Below are positions 21,084 through 30,087 of a stretch of DNA of 64,000 nt, piece by piece. The notes under the pieces are model-generated. The model did not search any database. It worked only from the letters and a program-made list of their open reading frames with translations, and was not told the DNA's origin. The position numbers and the translations under genes are program-made. Numbering within the stretch: position 1 is the first letter of the stretch; each line of letters starts with the position of its first letter. The stretch is from an uncultured Bacteroidales bacterium (GTDB lineage Bacteria > Bacteroidota > Bacteroidia > Bacteroidales > UBA932), in contig CANRID010000001.1 of assembly GCA_947630665.1 (NCBI GenBank), positions 1 to 64,000 of the forward strand, read 5' to 3'.

Positions 21084-22598
21084 CTATTTTCCGCCCTCGG
21101 GACGCATCTGGGGAAAGAACAGCACATCCTGTATGGTGGACTTGCCGGTCATGAACATCGTCAGCCGGTCGATGCCGATTCCCATGCCGGAGGTAGGCGG
21201 CATTCCGTATTCGAGGGCGCGGATAAAGTCCATATCGATGAACATGGCCTCATCGTCTCCCTTGTCCTTGAGTTTGAGCTGATCTTGGAACCGGGCCAAT
21301 TGGTCGATAGGATCGTTGAGCTCGCTGTATGCGTTGGCCAGCTCTTTTCCGCATACGAACAGTTCGAAACGCTCGGTAAGGGTAGGGTCGTTCCGGTGCC
21401 GTTTTGTCAGCGGGGAAGTTTCCACCGGATAATCCGTGATGAATGTAGGCTGAATGAGGTGCTTTTCGCAGTATTCCCCGAAAATGGCGTCGATCAGTTT
21501 GCCTGTCCCCATGGATTTATCATAAGGTACATGCAGCTTTTCGCATACTTGGGTCAACTGGTCCGTATCCATTCCTTTGATATCCACTCCCGCATATTCC
21601 CGGATGGCTTCCAGCATGGGCAGTTTTCGGTAAGGACCCTTGAAGTCGATTTCCTTTTCCCATACATCGACCTTAGTGGTTCCGTGGAGGGCGAGGGCCA
21701 CTTCTTCCAGCATTTTTTCCACGAATTCCATCATCCAGTTATAGTCTTTGTATGCTACGTATATTTCCATGACGGTGAATTCCGGATTGTGGGTGCGGTC
21801 CATCCCTTCGTTGCGGAAATCCTTGCCGAATTCATACACCCCGGAGTATCCGCCCACGATCAGTCTTTTGAGATACAGCTCATTGGCGATCCTCAGGTAA
21901 AGCGGTATATCCAGCGTATTGTGGTGGGTAATGAACGGCCTGGCAGAAGCGCCTCCCGGAATGGATTGCAAAATGGGGGTTTCCACTTCGAGATACCCTT
22001 TTTCATCGAAAAAGCGGCGCATGGTGGAAATGATCTTCGCCCGGCTGATGAACGTTTCCCGCACTTGGGGATTCACAATCAGATCTACGTACCGCTGGCG
22101 GTAGCGCAGCTCGGGATCGGAAAAGGCATCATATACCTCCCCGTCCTTCTCTTTTACGATAGGCAGAACGCGCAGGGATTTGCTGAGGACTTTCAGGCTT
22201 TTGGCATGAACGGATTTCTGTCCGGTCTGGGTAACGAAGGCGAACCCCTTGATGCCCACGATGTCCCCGATGTCTAACAGTTTCTTGAATACGGTATTGT
22301 ACAGGGTCTTGTCTTCTCCCGGGCAGATTTCGTCCCGTTTTACATATATCTGCACTTTTCCGTATTGGTCCTGTATTTCCATGAAGGCGGCGGCGCCCAT
22401 GATCCGGCGGCTCATAATCCTTCCGGCAATGGATATGTCCTGAAAATTATTTTCCTGCGGATCGTATTTTTCCGTGATATCGACAGTTTTCGCGTTGACC
22501 TCAAACGCTTCGGCCGGATAAGGGTCTATACCCAGCTTTTTCAGCTCATTCAAGGCGTTCCGTCTGTTGAGTTCCTGTTCGTTAAGATTGATGTCCAT
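21084..22598 (-). CDS. lysS: Lysyl-tRNA synthetase, class II
   Basis: 504 residues. An N-terminal OB-fold anticodon-binding domain (about 50-165) precedes the class II catalytic domain. Motif 2 is visible as FRNEGMDRTHNPEFTVMEIY and motif 3 as GMGIGIDRLTMFMT. It charges tRNA-Lys. Two candidate -7 boxes lie 24-44 bases upstream, and recJ diverges from the same 138-base region. Confidence 0.97.
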   Translation of the reverse strand: MDINLNEQELNRRNALNELKKLGIDPYPAEAFEVNAKTVDITEKYDPQENNFQDISIAGRIMSRRIMGAAAFMEIQDQYGKVQIYVKRDEICPGEDKTLYNTVFKKLLDIGDIVGIKGFAFVTQTGQKSVHAKSLKVLSKSLRVLPIVKEKDGEVYDAFSDPELRYRQRYVDLIVNPQVRETFISRAKIISTMRRFFDEKGYLEVETPILQSIPGGASARPFITHHNTLDIPLYLRIANELYLKRLIVGGYSGVYEFGKDFRNEGMDRTHNPEFTVMEIYVAYKDYNWMMEFVEKMLEEVALALHGTTKVDVWEKEIDFKGPYRKLPMLEAIREYAGVDIKGMDTDQLTQVCEKLHVPYDKSMGTGKLIDAIFGEYCEKHLIQPTFITDYPVETSPLTKRHRNDPTLTERFELFVCGKELANAYSELNDPIDQLARFQDQLKLKDKGDDEAMFIDMDFIRALEYGMPPTSGMGIGIDRLTMFMTGKSTIQDVLFFPQMRPEGGK

Positions 22599-22620
22599 AT
22601 TTTGTTACTTTATTAATTGA

Positions 22621-22641
22621 CAAATATAATTAGCAAAGCTA
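22621..22641 (-). promoter_or_regulatory. lysS: Candidate lysS -7 elements
   Basis: Two matches to TAnnTTTG read on the minus strand: TATATTTG at 22621-22628 and TAGCTTTG at 22634-22641. Neither has TTTG at the proper -33 distance, and the region is AT-rich, so only one or neither may be used. Confidence 0.3.
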
Positions 22642-22722
22642 ACGCTTGGAAACGGAGATATTTATCTCAAATTAGGCAAAATGCAAATTTAATCTTTTTT
22701 ATGAAAAAAGAAATAAATACTT

Positions 22723-22730
22723 TACCTTTG
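22723..22730 (+). promoter_or_regulatory. recJ: recJ -7 element
   Basis: TACCTTTG is a full match to the Bacteroidota -7 box. The region 20 bases upstream is T-rich but lacks a perfect TTTG. Transcription would be expected to begin about 5-9 bases after it, that is at or right next to the first recJ ATG (22737). Confidence 0.6.
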
Positions 22731-22736
22731 TAAGAT

Positions 22737-24479
22737 ATGGAGATGAAAAATATGGATAGGAAATGGATTGTGAAAGAACCCGGCAATCCGGCTGCGGTCC
22801 GCAGATTGTCCCAGGAATTGGGGGTCGATCCTGTTCTGGCGAATCTGCTGGTCCAGAGGGGAATTACCACTTTCGGCCAGGCGCGGGAGTTTTTCAGGCC
22901 CGATTTGTCCATGTTGCACGATCCTTTTCTGATGAAGGATATGGAGGTGGCGGTGGAGCGGCTTCACAAGGCGATCGAAAATAGGGAGAATATCTTGGTT
23001 TACGGGGATTACGATGTGGATGGCACTACCGCGGTGGCCCTCGTCTTTTCTTTTATCCGGGAACTGACTCCCCGGGTGGATTATTATATTCCCGACAGAT
23101 ATGACGAAGGGTACGGTGTCTCTTATAAAGGAATCGACTGGGCGGCGGAAAATCATTTTTCCCTGATCATTTCGCTGGACTGCGGCATCAAGGCGGTGGA
23201 GAAGGTCGGCTATGCCGCGGAGAAAGGAATCGATTTCATTATCTGCGATCATCATTTGCCGGACGAGGAACTGCCCCGGGCGGTGGCTACGCTCGATCCC
23301 AAACGCGAGGACTGTTCTTATCCTTTCGATGATCTGTCGGGATGCGGAGTAGGATTCAAATTCGTCCAGGGGTACGCCATGCGCTACGGCATTCCGGCGG
23401 AAAAGGTGCTTCCCCTGCTGGATTTGGTGGTGGTGAGCATTGCGTCGGATCTGGTGTTGGTGACGGGAGAGAACCGGGTGCTGGCCCATTTCGGGCTGAA
23501 ACAGCTCAACGAGGCACCGCGCAAGGGATTGCAGTCCATCATAAAATTGTCGGGATTGGAAAAGCATAAAATAACCATAGACGATATCGTATTCAAGATC
23601 GGACCGCGTATCAATGCGGCAGGACGGATGGAAAGCGGGCGTACTTCGGTGGATCTGCTGATCGCCCGGAAAGATGAAGAAGCCCTCAAAATAGGGAACG
23701 CCATCAATGTGCATAACAACGACCGGAAAAATATAGACCGGGAAATCACTTACGAAGCATTAGATATGGTGCGGAAAACGCCTCATTTCGAACAGCGGAA
23801 GTCTGCGGTGGTATATAATCCTTCCTGGCATAAAGGAGTGGTGGGGATAGTGGCCAGCCGGTTGGTGGAAGCGTATTACCGGCCTACCATCGTGCTGACC
23901 AACTCCAACGGATTGGTGACGGGATCGGCCCGGAGCATACCGGGATTCGATCTGTACGAGGCCATAGAGCATTGCTCGGAACTGCTGGAGAATTTCGGCG
24001 GCCACATGTATGCGGCGGGACTGACGCTGAAAGAGGAAAATCTGGCGAAGTTCTCGGAAAAATTCGAGGCATTCGTGGCGGGCAAAATCACCAAGGAGCT
24101 GCTTACTCCCATTGTCAATATCGATTCTTTCCTGGATTTCAGGCAGATTACCCCCAAGTTTTTCCGGGTGCTGAAACAATTCCAGCCTTTCGGACCGGGG
24201 AATCTTTCTCCCGTATTCATTACGGAAAACGTGTATGATAACGGGAACGGCCGCAAGGTGGGAAGCGACAACGGGCATCTGAAATTGGAGCTGATCCAGG
24301 AAGACGAGCCGTACCGTCATATTTCCGCCATCGCCTTTAACAAGTCGGAGCATTTCGACCACATGCAGGCCGGCAATCCTGTGGATATCTGTTATTCCAT
24401 TGCTGAAAATTATTACCGGGGCATCGCCAACATCCAGCTCCGGATAAAGGATATACGGAACCGGGAAGATATCATCTGA
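22737..24479 (+). CDS. recJ: Single-stranded-DNA-specific exonuclease RecJ
   Basis: 580 residues from 22737; an in-frame ATG at 22752 gives 575 residues beginning MDRKWIVKEP and better matches the usual N-terminus. RecJ degrades single-stranded DNA 5'->3' in recombination and mismatch repair. The DHH domain has VYGDYDVDGTT, ISLDCGIK and ICDHHLPDEELP; the DHHA1 domain has SWHKGVVGIVASRL and NFGGHMYAAG; a C-terminal OB domain follows. A GGAG lies 9 bases before the second ATG, while the promoter leaves almost no leader for the first. Confidence 0.95.
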   Translation: MEMKNMDRKWIVKEPGNPAAVRRLSQELGVDPVLANLLVQRGITTFGQAREFFRPDLSMLHDPFLMKDMEVAVERLHKAIENRENILVYGDYDVDGTTAVALVFSFIRELTPRVDYYIPDRYDEGYGVSYKGIDWAAENHFSLIISLDCGIKAVEKVGYAAEKGIDFIICDHHLPDEELPRAVATLDPKREDCSYPFDDLSGCGVGFKFVQGYAMRYGIPAEKVLPLLDLVVVSIASDLVLVTGENRVLAHFGLKQLNEAPRKGLQSIIKLSGLEKHKITIDDIVFKIGPRINAAGRMESGRTSVDLLIARKDEEALKIGNAINVHNNDRKNIDREITYEALDMVRKTPHFEQRKSAVVYNPSWHKGVVGIVASRLVEAYYRPTIVLTNSNGLVTGSARSIPGFDLYEAIEHCSELLENFGGHMYAAGLTLKEENLAKFSEKFEAFVAGKITKELLTPIVNIDSFLDFRQITPKFFRVLKQFQPFGPGNLSPVFITENVYDNGNGRKVGSDNGHLKLELIQEDEPYRHISAIAFNKSEHFDHMQAGNPVDICYSIAENYYRGIANIQLRIKDIRNREDII

Positions 24480-24504
24480 GAAAATCCGTCGGGAAATGCG
24501 CTTT

Positions 24505-25050
24505 TCAAATATCGCAGGATCGGATCAGTCCGCACAGTTGCTCCACTACCTCCTTGAAATTTCCCGTATCCGTCCTGACAGTCCTATCCGCACAGTCGCG
24601 GTATATGTGTTCCCGCTCATTCATCAGATTTTCGATCCGTTCCTCTAATTCCCTGTCCGTTTTGCCGGCAAGTAGGGGACGCTTGCCGCCGGCTTTGGCC
24701 AATCTCGAGACGAGCGTCGCTTTCGAACATTCCAGGTAGATGCAGCGGGTATGTCCTTTTATCAGGCGTGCGCATTCGGGCAAGGTTACCGTACCCCCGC
24801 CCAATGCCAGTACCAGGCCCGCAGAATGATTCCCGGGAGCATATTTTCGTATGATTTCCCGGAGAGCGTCCCGTTCCAGTTCCCGGAAGCGGCATTCTCC
24901 CTCGGAAGAGAAGATCTCCCGGACGGTACGGCCCGTCTTACGCTCTATATAATCATCTAGGTCGATGAAATCGAAACCCGTCTCCAAGGCCAACCTGCGG
25001 CCGACAGTGCTTTTGCCGGTACCCATGAAGCCGCATAAAGTGAGGATCAT
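24505..25050 (-). CDS. aroK: Shikimate kinase
   Basis: 181 residues. It phosphorylates shikimate with ATP. Walker A is GFMGTGKST, the metal and substrate motif is FIDLDDYIE, and the glycine-rich substrate loop is ALGGGTV. A lid region with Arg follows (GGKRPLLAGKTDRE). It starts 12 bases after parC's stop codon, so it is probably translated from the same message, and it converges with recJ. Confidence 0.95.
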   Translation of the reverse strand: MILTLCGFMGTGKSTVGRRLALETGFDFIDLDDYIERKTGRTVREIFSSEGECRFRELERDALREIIRKYAPGNHSAGLVLALGGGTVTLPECARLIKGHTRCIYLECSKATLVSRLAKAGGKRPLLAGKTDRELEERIENLMNEREHIYRDCADRTVRTDTGNFKEVVEQLCGLIRSCDI

Positions 25051-25062
25051 ATCTCGGTAAGT

Positions 25063-27726
25063 TTAAAAGAGGGTAGGAGAGTCGTCGGGATTTTCCGGAC
25101 TCAGTTCAGCCGTACTGCCCGGCGCATAGCCTTGTTCCCGGGTGTTTTCCTTTTGCAAAGGCTCTATAAACCGGATGGATTCCACTTCATAAACCGTAGC
25201 ACGCTTGCCTTTCGCCCTGAAACCTTTTTTCCCGATAAATTCTTCGGCATCGATCGTTTCCGCCGGACGTCTGGCATGCTTTCCTCCGAATTCGATGCGT
25301 ACCTGCGGATAAGGGTCGTCCGATATTTCCACCAACCGCGAGCCGGAGGCTTCCGAAATAAATGCTACGGGAATGCCGTCGTTGGCCTCGAATCCGAAAC
25401 GCTTGATATAATAGCTGCCCGACTCCCCGTCGAAATAAATGGCGCAGTACGTCTTGCCCGGGTCCAGTTTTTCGATCCGCAGGATATCCCCCTGGTACCG
25501 GTTGCTCAGGTCGTAATTGGTGGTATAATATTTACCGTCCCTGCATACGGCCAATATGGATTCCCCGGTATGGAATTCGCCTAAATACACTCCTCTGGAA
25601 TCTTCGTTCAGCCGGTTGATATCCGAATCGAACCAGATAGGTTTGCCTCCGATAGTGGAAATTCCCTTGGCTTTGAGCTGTATTTTATGCAGAGGGTTTT
25701 TGGTCAGGATATTTCCCATGGAGCTGCGCCCTTTGACTGCGAGCGAGGCGAAATCGAATTCGAAAATCAGTTTTTTCAGTTTCGGCCGCGGTTTGAGGAA
25801 TATTTTGAGAACTTCGGCCTCCCCGTTGGGATTGGCGGTAAACCAGAGTACCTGCGAATCGGGCTTGCCCTGGGTCAGGTCGTATTCCTTGTCCCGCGTC
25901 ACGCCCGTAACGGTAAACCGTTTCACATAAATATTTCCACCTTTGCCGTCGCGGTATATCGCATTGTAAATGGTCCTTTCATCTCCTTTGACGAAAATTC
26001 CCGCATGGATGATGTTTTTCCCGACAAACGATTTGTCGGCGATTTTGATAACCTTATAAGTGCCGTTTTTCAGGAATACGATCACATCGTCTATATCCGA
26101 ACATTCGCATATATATTCCGCCTTGTCGTCTTTTTTCAGATCCATTCCCACGAACCCTTCCGCCTTGTTCACATACAATTTTGCATTCGCTACGGCTACC
26201 TTGGTCGCCTGGATGGTCTCGAAGTTGCTGATCTCGGTAAGGCGGGGGTACTTTTCCCCGTATTTTCCCTTTAACCGGCGGAAATAAGCTATCGTATATT
26301 CGGTCAGATGTTCCAGATTTTCCCTCACCTGCCGCATTTCCTCTTCGATCTTCTCTATTTTCGCTTCCACCTCCTTCACGTCGAATCTGGAGATTTTCCT
26401 GACAGGTTTTTCCACTAATTTGAGAATATCCTCCATGGTAATCTCGCGGCGTATGAGATCCTTATATTCCTGCATGGCTTCAAGGACCTCTTCCAACTGG
26501 CTTTCCCAGCTTTTTGCTTCCTGTTCCAGGATACGGTATTTTTTATTCTCGAAAAAGAGTTTTTCCAAGGAATAATAATGCCAGTCCCCCTCTAACTCTT
26601 CCAAACGGATCTCCAGTTCCCTTTTGAGCAATTCCCGCGTATAGTCCGTATTATACCGGAGGATCTGATCCACTCCCAGAAAATGCGGTTCCTTATCCAT
26701 AATTACGCAGGCGTTGGGCGAAACGGAGATTTCACAATCCGTAAAAGCGTACAGCGCATCAATGGTTTTGTCGGGAGAGATATCATTATGCAGATGAATG
26801 ACGATTTCCGCATTCCGGGCCGTATTGTCGTCTATCTTCTTGATCTTGATCTTGCCTTTGTCGTTCGCCTTCAGAATGCTTTCTATCAATCCCGAAGTCG
26901 TTTTCCCGAAAGGAATCTCGGTTATGACCAGCGTCTTTTTGTCTAACTTGTCGATCCGGGCACGTACTTTCACCTGTCCTCCGCGCAGCCCGTTGTTATA
27001 CCGGGAACAATCGATCAGTCCCCCGGTGGAAAAATCCGGATACAGTTCGAATGGCTTGTCTTTCAGATGGGCGATGGCGGCATCTATCAGTTCGTTGAAA
27101 TTATGCGGAAGGATTTTCGAAGCCAGACCCACAGCGATTCCTTCCGCTCCCTGGGCAAGCAGCAGCGGAAATTTAATGGGCAGATTGACGGGTTCCTCGT
27201 TCCTTCCGTCGTAGGAACTCATCCACTCCGTAGTTTTGGGGTTGAAGACCACTTCATTGGCGAATTTGCTCAGCCGCGCCTCTATATACCTGGGGGCCGC
27301 CGCGCTGTCTCCCGTTAGAATATTTCCCCAGTTCCCCTGACAGTCTATCAGCAGGTCTTTCTGTCCCAACTGCACCAAGGCATCTCCTATGGAAGCATCT
27401 CCGTGAGGGTGATACTGCATCGTCTGACCGATAATATTGGCCACCTTGTTGTATCTCCCGTCATCTATCTTTTTCATGGCATGAAGGATACGCCGCTGAA
27501 CCGGTTTCAGCCCGTCGGCAATGTGCGGAACCGCCCTCTCCAAGATCACATAAGAAGCATAGTCCAGAAACCAGTCTTTATACATGCCGGTTAATTTGTA
27601 CTTGTTCTCTCCGTCCTGAATCAACTTGTTGTATTTTCCTGTGCTGACGCTCTCCCCACCGTCCGAATCCGTTATCTCCTGCTCCTCCCGGTCCAGTTCG
27701 TTTTCCGGGTCTATATCCTTTGCCAT
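25063..27726 (-). CDS. parC: DNA topoisomerase IV subunit A (type IIA topoisomerase)
   Basis: 887 residues. The breakage-reunion domain carries the catalytic tyrosine Tyr147 in SAAAPRYIEARL, and the quinolone region reads YHPHGDASIGDAL with Ser112 in place, so no classic resistance change is seen. A coiled-coil region follows, and then C-terminal beta-propeller repeats. The extra length and acidic N-terminus fit the Bacteroidota topoisomerase IV A type better than GyrA. No parE or gyrB lies in the window, so the ParC/GyrA choice is an inference. Confidence 0.88.
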   Translation of the reverse strand: MAKDIDPENELDREEQEITDSDGGESVSTGKYNKLIQDGENKYKLTGMYKDWFLDYASYVILERAVPHIADGLKPVQRRILHAMKKIDDGRYNKVANIIGQTMQYHPHGDASIGDALVQLGQKDLLIDCQGNWGNILTGDSAAAPRYIEARLSKFANEVVFNPKTTEWMSSYDGRNEEPVNLPIKFPLLLAQGAEGIAVGLASKILPHNFNELIDAAIAHLKDKPFELYPDFSTGGLIDCSRYNNGLRGGQVKVRARIDKLDKKTLVITEIPFGKTTSGLIESILKANDKGKIKIKKIDDNTARNAEIVIHLHNDISPDKTIDALYAFTDCEISVSPNACVIMDKEPHFLGVDQILRYNTDYTRELLKRELEIRLEELEGDWHYYSLEKLFFENKKYRILEQEAKSWESQLEEVLEAMQEYKDLIRREITMEDILKLVEKPVRKISRFDVKEVEAKIEKIEEEMRQVRENLEHLTEYTIAYFRRLKGKYGEKYPRLTEISNFETIQATKVAVANAKLYVNKAEGFVGMDLKKDDKAEYICECSDIDDVIVFLKNGTYKVIKIADKSFVGKNIIHAGIFVKGDERTIYNAIYRDGKGGNIYVKRFTVTGVTRDKEYDLTQGKPDSQVLWFTANPNGEAEVLKIFLKPRPKLKKLIFEFDFASLAVKGRSSMGNILTKNPLHKIQLKAKGISTIGGKPIWFDSDINRLNEDSRGVYLGEFHTGESILAVCRDGKYYTTNYDLSNRYQGDILRIEKLDPGKTYCAIYFDGESGSYYIKRFGFEANDGIPVAFISEASGSRLVEISDDPYPQVRIEFGGKHARRPAETIDAEEFIGKKGFRAKGKRATVYEVESIRFIEPLQKENTREQGYAPGSTAELSPENPDDSPTLF

Positions 27727-27774
27727 GTTGCTTCTCGTAAATAATTTCCTACAAAAATAATGAAAAAACTGGGA

Positions 27775-28677
27775 CTATTGTATATACCCGAACCGTTTCA
27801 ACTCCCGTTTGTTTTCCCTCCAGCCCGGGTTTACCTTTACGAACATTTTAAGAAAAACCTTTTTTTCAAAGAATTTTTCCATATCCTTTCTGGCCTTGAT
27901 TCCCACTTGTTTGAGGGCCGCTCCTTTGGGTCCTATGAGAATGCCTTTCTGGGATTCGCGCAATACGTTGATCACCGCTTCTATCTTGTAAATATCCTTT
28001 TCTTCCCGGAAACTGTCGATCACCACTTCCGTAGAGTAGGGGATTTCCTTGTCGTAGTTGAGCAATATCTTCTCCCGGATAATTTCCGAAGCGAAAAAAC
28101 GGAGGCTTTTATCCGTAAAAATATCCCGGTCGTACCAGGCGTGATTAGCCGGAAGCAATTCCACGATCCTGTTGAAGATGGTATCCAGATTGAAATTGTT
28201 CAGCGCAGAGGCCGGAAAGATTTCCGCTTTGGGAACGAGTTCATGCCATCGGGCTACCAGTTCCAGTACATGCTCCTGATCGGTCCGGTCTATTTTATTG
28301 ACAACGATGATGACGGGACACTCCACCCGGTTCAGCCGGTCGATATATTCTTTGTTTTTATCGATCTTTTCCACTACGTCGGTCACGTACAATATGATAT
28401 CGGCATCCCCGATAGCCGTATCCACGAAATTCAGCATGCTCTCCTGCAGCCGGTAGCAGGGCTTGAGAATCCCGGGAGTATCCGAAAAAACGATCTGGTA
28501 ATCCTCTCCGTTCACTATCCCCATGATCCTGTGGCGCGTAGTCTGCGCCTTTGCGGTTACGATAGATAGTTTTTCTCCCACTAAGGCGTTCATAAGCGTG
28601 GATTTTCCCACATTCGGATTCCCGATAATATTTACAAAGCCGGCCTTGTCGATTTTGTCTTCCTTTGTCTCTTTCAT
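27775..28677 (-). CDS. era: GTPase Era
   Basis: 300 residues, normal size. GTPase motifs: G1 IGNPNVGKSTLMN, G3 DTPGI, G4 VNKIDR. The C-terminal KH domain has the RNA-binding loop KGILIGPKGAALKQVG. Era binds the 3' end of 16S rRNA and helps 30S ribosome assembly, linking it to growth. It follows the rluB-like gene by 42 bases and precedes parC by 48 bases on the same strand. Confidence 0.97.
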   Translation of the reverse strand: MKETKEDKIDKAGFVNIIGNPNVGKSTLMNALVGEKLSIVTAKAQTTRHRIMGIVNGEDYQIVFSDTPGILKPCYRLQESMLNFVDTAIGDADIILYVTDVVEKIDKNKEYIDRLNRVECPVIIVVNKIDRTDQEHVLELVARWHELVPKAEIFPASALNNFNLDTIFNRIVELLPANHAWYDRDIFTDKSLRFFASEIIREKILLNYDKEIPYSTEVVIDSFREEKDIYKIEAVINVLRESQKGILIGPKGAALKQVGIKARKDMEKFFEKKVFLKMFVKVNPGWRENKRELKRFGYIQ

Positions 28678-28719
28678 AATGGAAACGGTTTATAGACCTT
28701 TATATTCTCATCCGGATTT

Positions 28720-30009
28720 TCATTCGAAAGATCCCATCTTCAGCATCGCTATTTCCTGCTCCGTCAGAAAACGCCACTGTCCCCTGCGCAGGTTCTTCTT
28801 AGTCAGTCCCGCAAAATAGACCCGGTCTAATTTTTTGACTTTATACCCTAACGACTCGAACATGCGCCGGATAATCCGGTTTCTCCCGGAATGGATTTCC
28901 ACTCCGACCTGGCTTTGATCCTCATCGATATAGGCTAAGGAATCCGCCTGAATGAAACCGTCCTCCAATTCGATTCCCTCTATCAGTTTCTTAAAATCGG
29001 ACGATTTGAATTTCTTGTCCAGAAAAACCTGATAGATTTTCTTCTTTTCAAAAGAAGGATGGGTAAGCTTCTCGGCCAGATCTCCGTCGTTGGTGAGCAG
29101 CAGCACCCCGGTGGTGGATTTGTCCAATCTTCCCACGGGATATACCCTCTCCGGACATTTGCCTGCCACCAGACTCACTACCGTCTTGTCTGCATGCGGA
29201 TCGCTCGTAGTGGTGACGAAATCTTTCGGCTTGTTCATCAGAATATATACTTTGTTTTCCCCCCGGATTCTTTCGCCGTTGAATTTGACGACATCGTTCT
29301 GATATACTTTGGTTCCCAGTTCGGTAATGATGACATCGTTTACTGAAACTATACCTGCCGTGATATAATCGTCCGCTTCCCGACGGGAACAGATTCCCGA
29401 ATTGGCGATAAACTTGTTCAGACGCACGCCTTCCTCTCCCGTACCTTTGGGCTGGCGGGGCTTGGGCGTGTAGGCAACCGCACGGGCGCGTCCTGTTCCG
29501 GACATTTCTCTCTTTTCCTCCGTACTGTGGCCGTATCTTCTGCGCGGAATTTCTTCCCCTTCGGCTTTGCGGACGTATCTCCTTGCCGGCGCCTTTTCTC
29601 CCTCGGAGCTTCGTCCGATTCTGCTCCGCGTTTCATATTTTCCGGAATCGGTTGCAGCGCGGACGGCTTTGCCCGCACCGGTCTTTTCTGTCCGTGTTCT
29701 GCCGGCGGAAAATCCGCCCCTATCCGTCTTACCGGCTCCGGATGTGCCGAACCTTCTGCCTTCTGCGCCTGTTTTACGCCCTGCGTTTCTTCGGGCGGAT
29801 GTGCCTTTACCGCGTCCGTCTTCCCGGATGCCCGCCCTGCGGGTGCGCTTTGCCGGACCTTCTTCGGCCGGGCCGTTCACTGAGCCTTCCGCGGCTGAGT
29901 AGCGTTTTCTTGCGGCAGGTCTTTCCTGCCTTCTTCCCGACGGTTTCGCCGGGCTTTTGCGGCCGGTACCTCTTGTAGCCGGACGCTTTTCTGCATGATT
30001 GTTTTTCAT
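28720..30009 (-). CDS. RluB-family rRNA pseudouridine synthase with long basic N-terminus
   Basis: 429 residues. An S4 RNA-binding domain begins near residue 195 (VRLNKFIANSGICSRREADD), followed by the RsuA/RluB catalytic domain with the active Asp296 in VGRLDKSTTGVLLL. This family modifies 23S rRNA (RluB type) or 16S rRNA (RsuA type). Residues 1-194 are an added low-complexity tail rich in Arg, Lys, Gly, Ala and Glu, almost surely disordered and RNA-binding. E. coli RluB instead has a C-terminal tail. Confidence 0.88.
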   Translation of the reverse strand: MKNNHAEKRPATRGTGRKSPAKPSGRRQERPAARKRYSAAEGSVNGPAEEGPAKRTRRAGIREDGRGKGTSARRNAGRKTGAEGRRFGTSGAGKTDRGGFSAGRTRTEKTGAGKAVRAATDSGKYETRSRIGRSSEGEKAPARRYVRKAEGEEIPRRRYGHSTEEKREMSGTGRARAVAYTPKPRQPKGTGEEGVRLNKFIANSGICSRREADDYITAGIVSVNDVIITELGTKVYQNDVVKFNGERIRGENKVYILMNKPKDFVTTTSDPHADKTVVSLVAGKCPERVYPVGRLDKSTTGVLLLTNDGDLAEKLTHPSFEKKKIYQVFLDKKFKSSDFKKLIEGIELEDGFIQADSLAYIDEDQSQVGVEIHSGRNRIIRRMFESLGYKVKKLDRVYFAGLTKKNLRRGQWRFLTEQEIAMLKMGSFE

Positions 30010-30029
30010 TATAGTGGTAATTCGGGTGG

Positions 30030-30037
30030 CAAAGTTA
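30030..30037 (-). promoter_or_regulatory. Candidate -7 element of the rluB-like gene
   Basis: TAACTTTG on the minus strand, 20 bases before the start codon of the pseudouridine synthase gene. No proper -33 TTTG is seen. Confidence 0.4.
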
Positions 30038-30087
30038 GGTTAATATAATATAATTTCCTATTTTTACATTCCATTTATGATAGGAAT

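Noticed and set aside
22722..23714. A 330-codon minus-strand frame opposite recJ
   Set aside because: recJ is unmistakable on the plus strand; the opposite frame has no protein-like features.
29440..30009. The basic N-terminal part of the rluB-like gene as non-coding or frameshifted DNA
   Set aside because: The frame is open and continuous into the S4 domain, and a -7 element sits just before its ATG.
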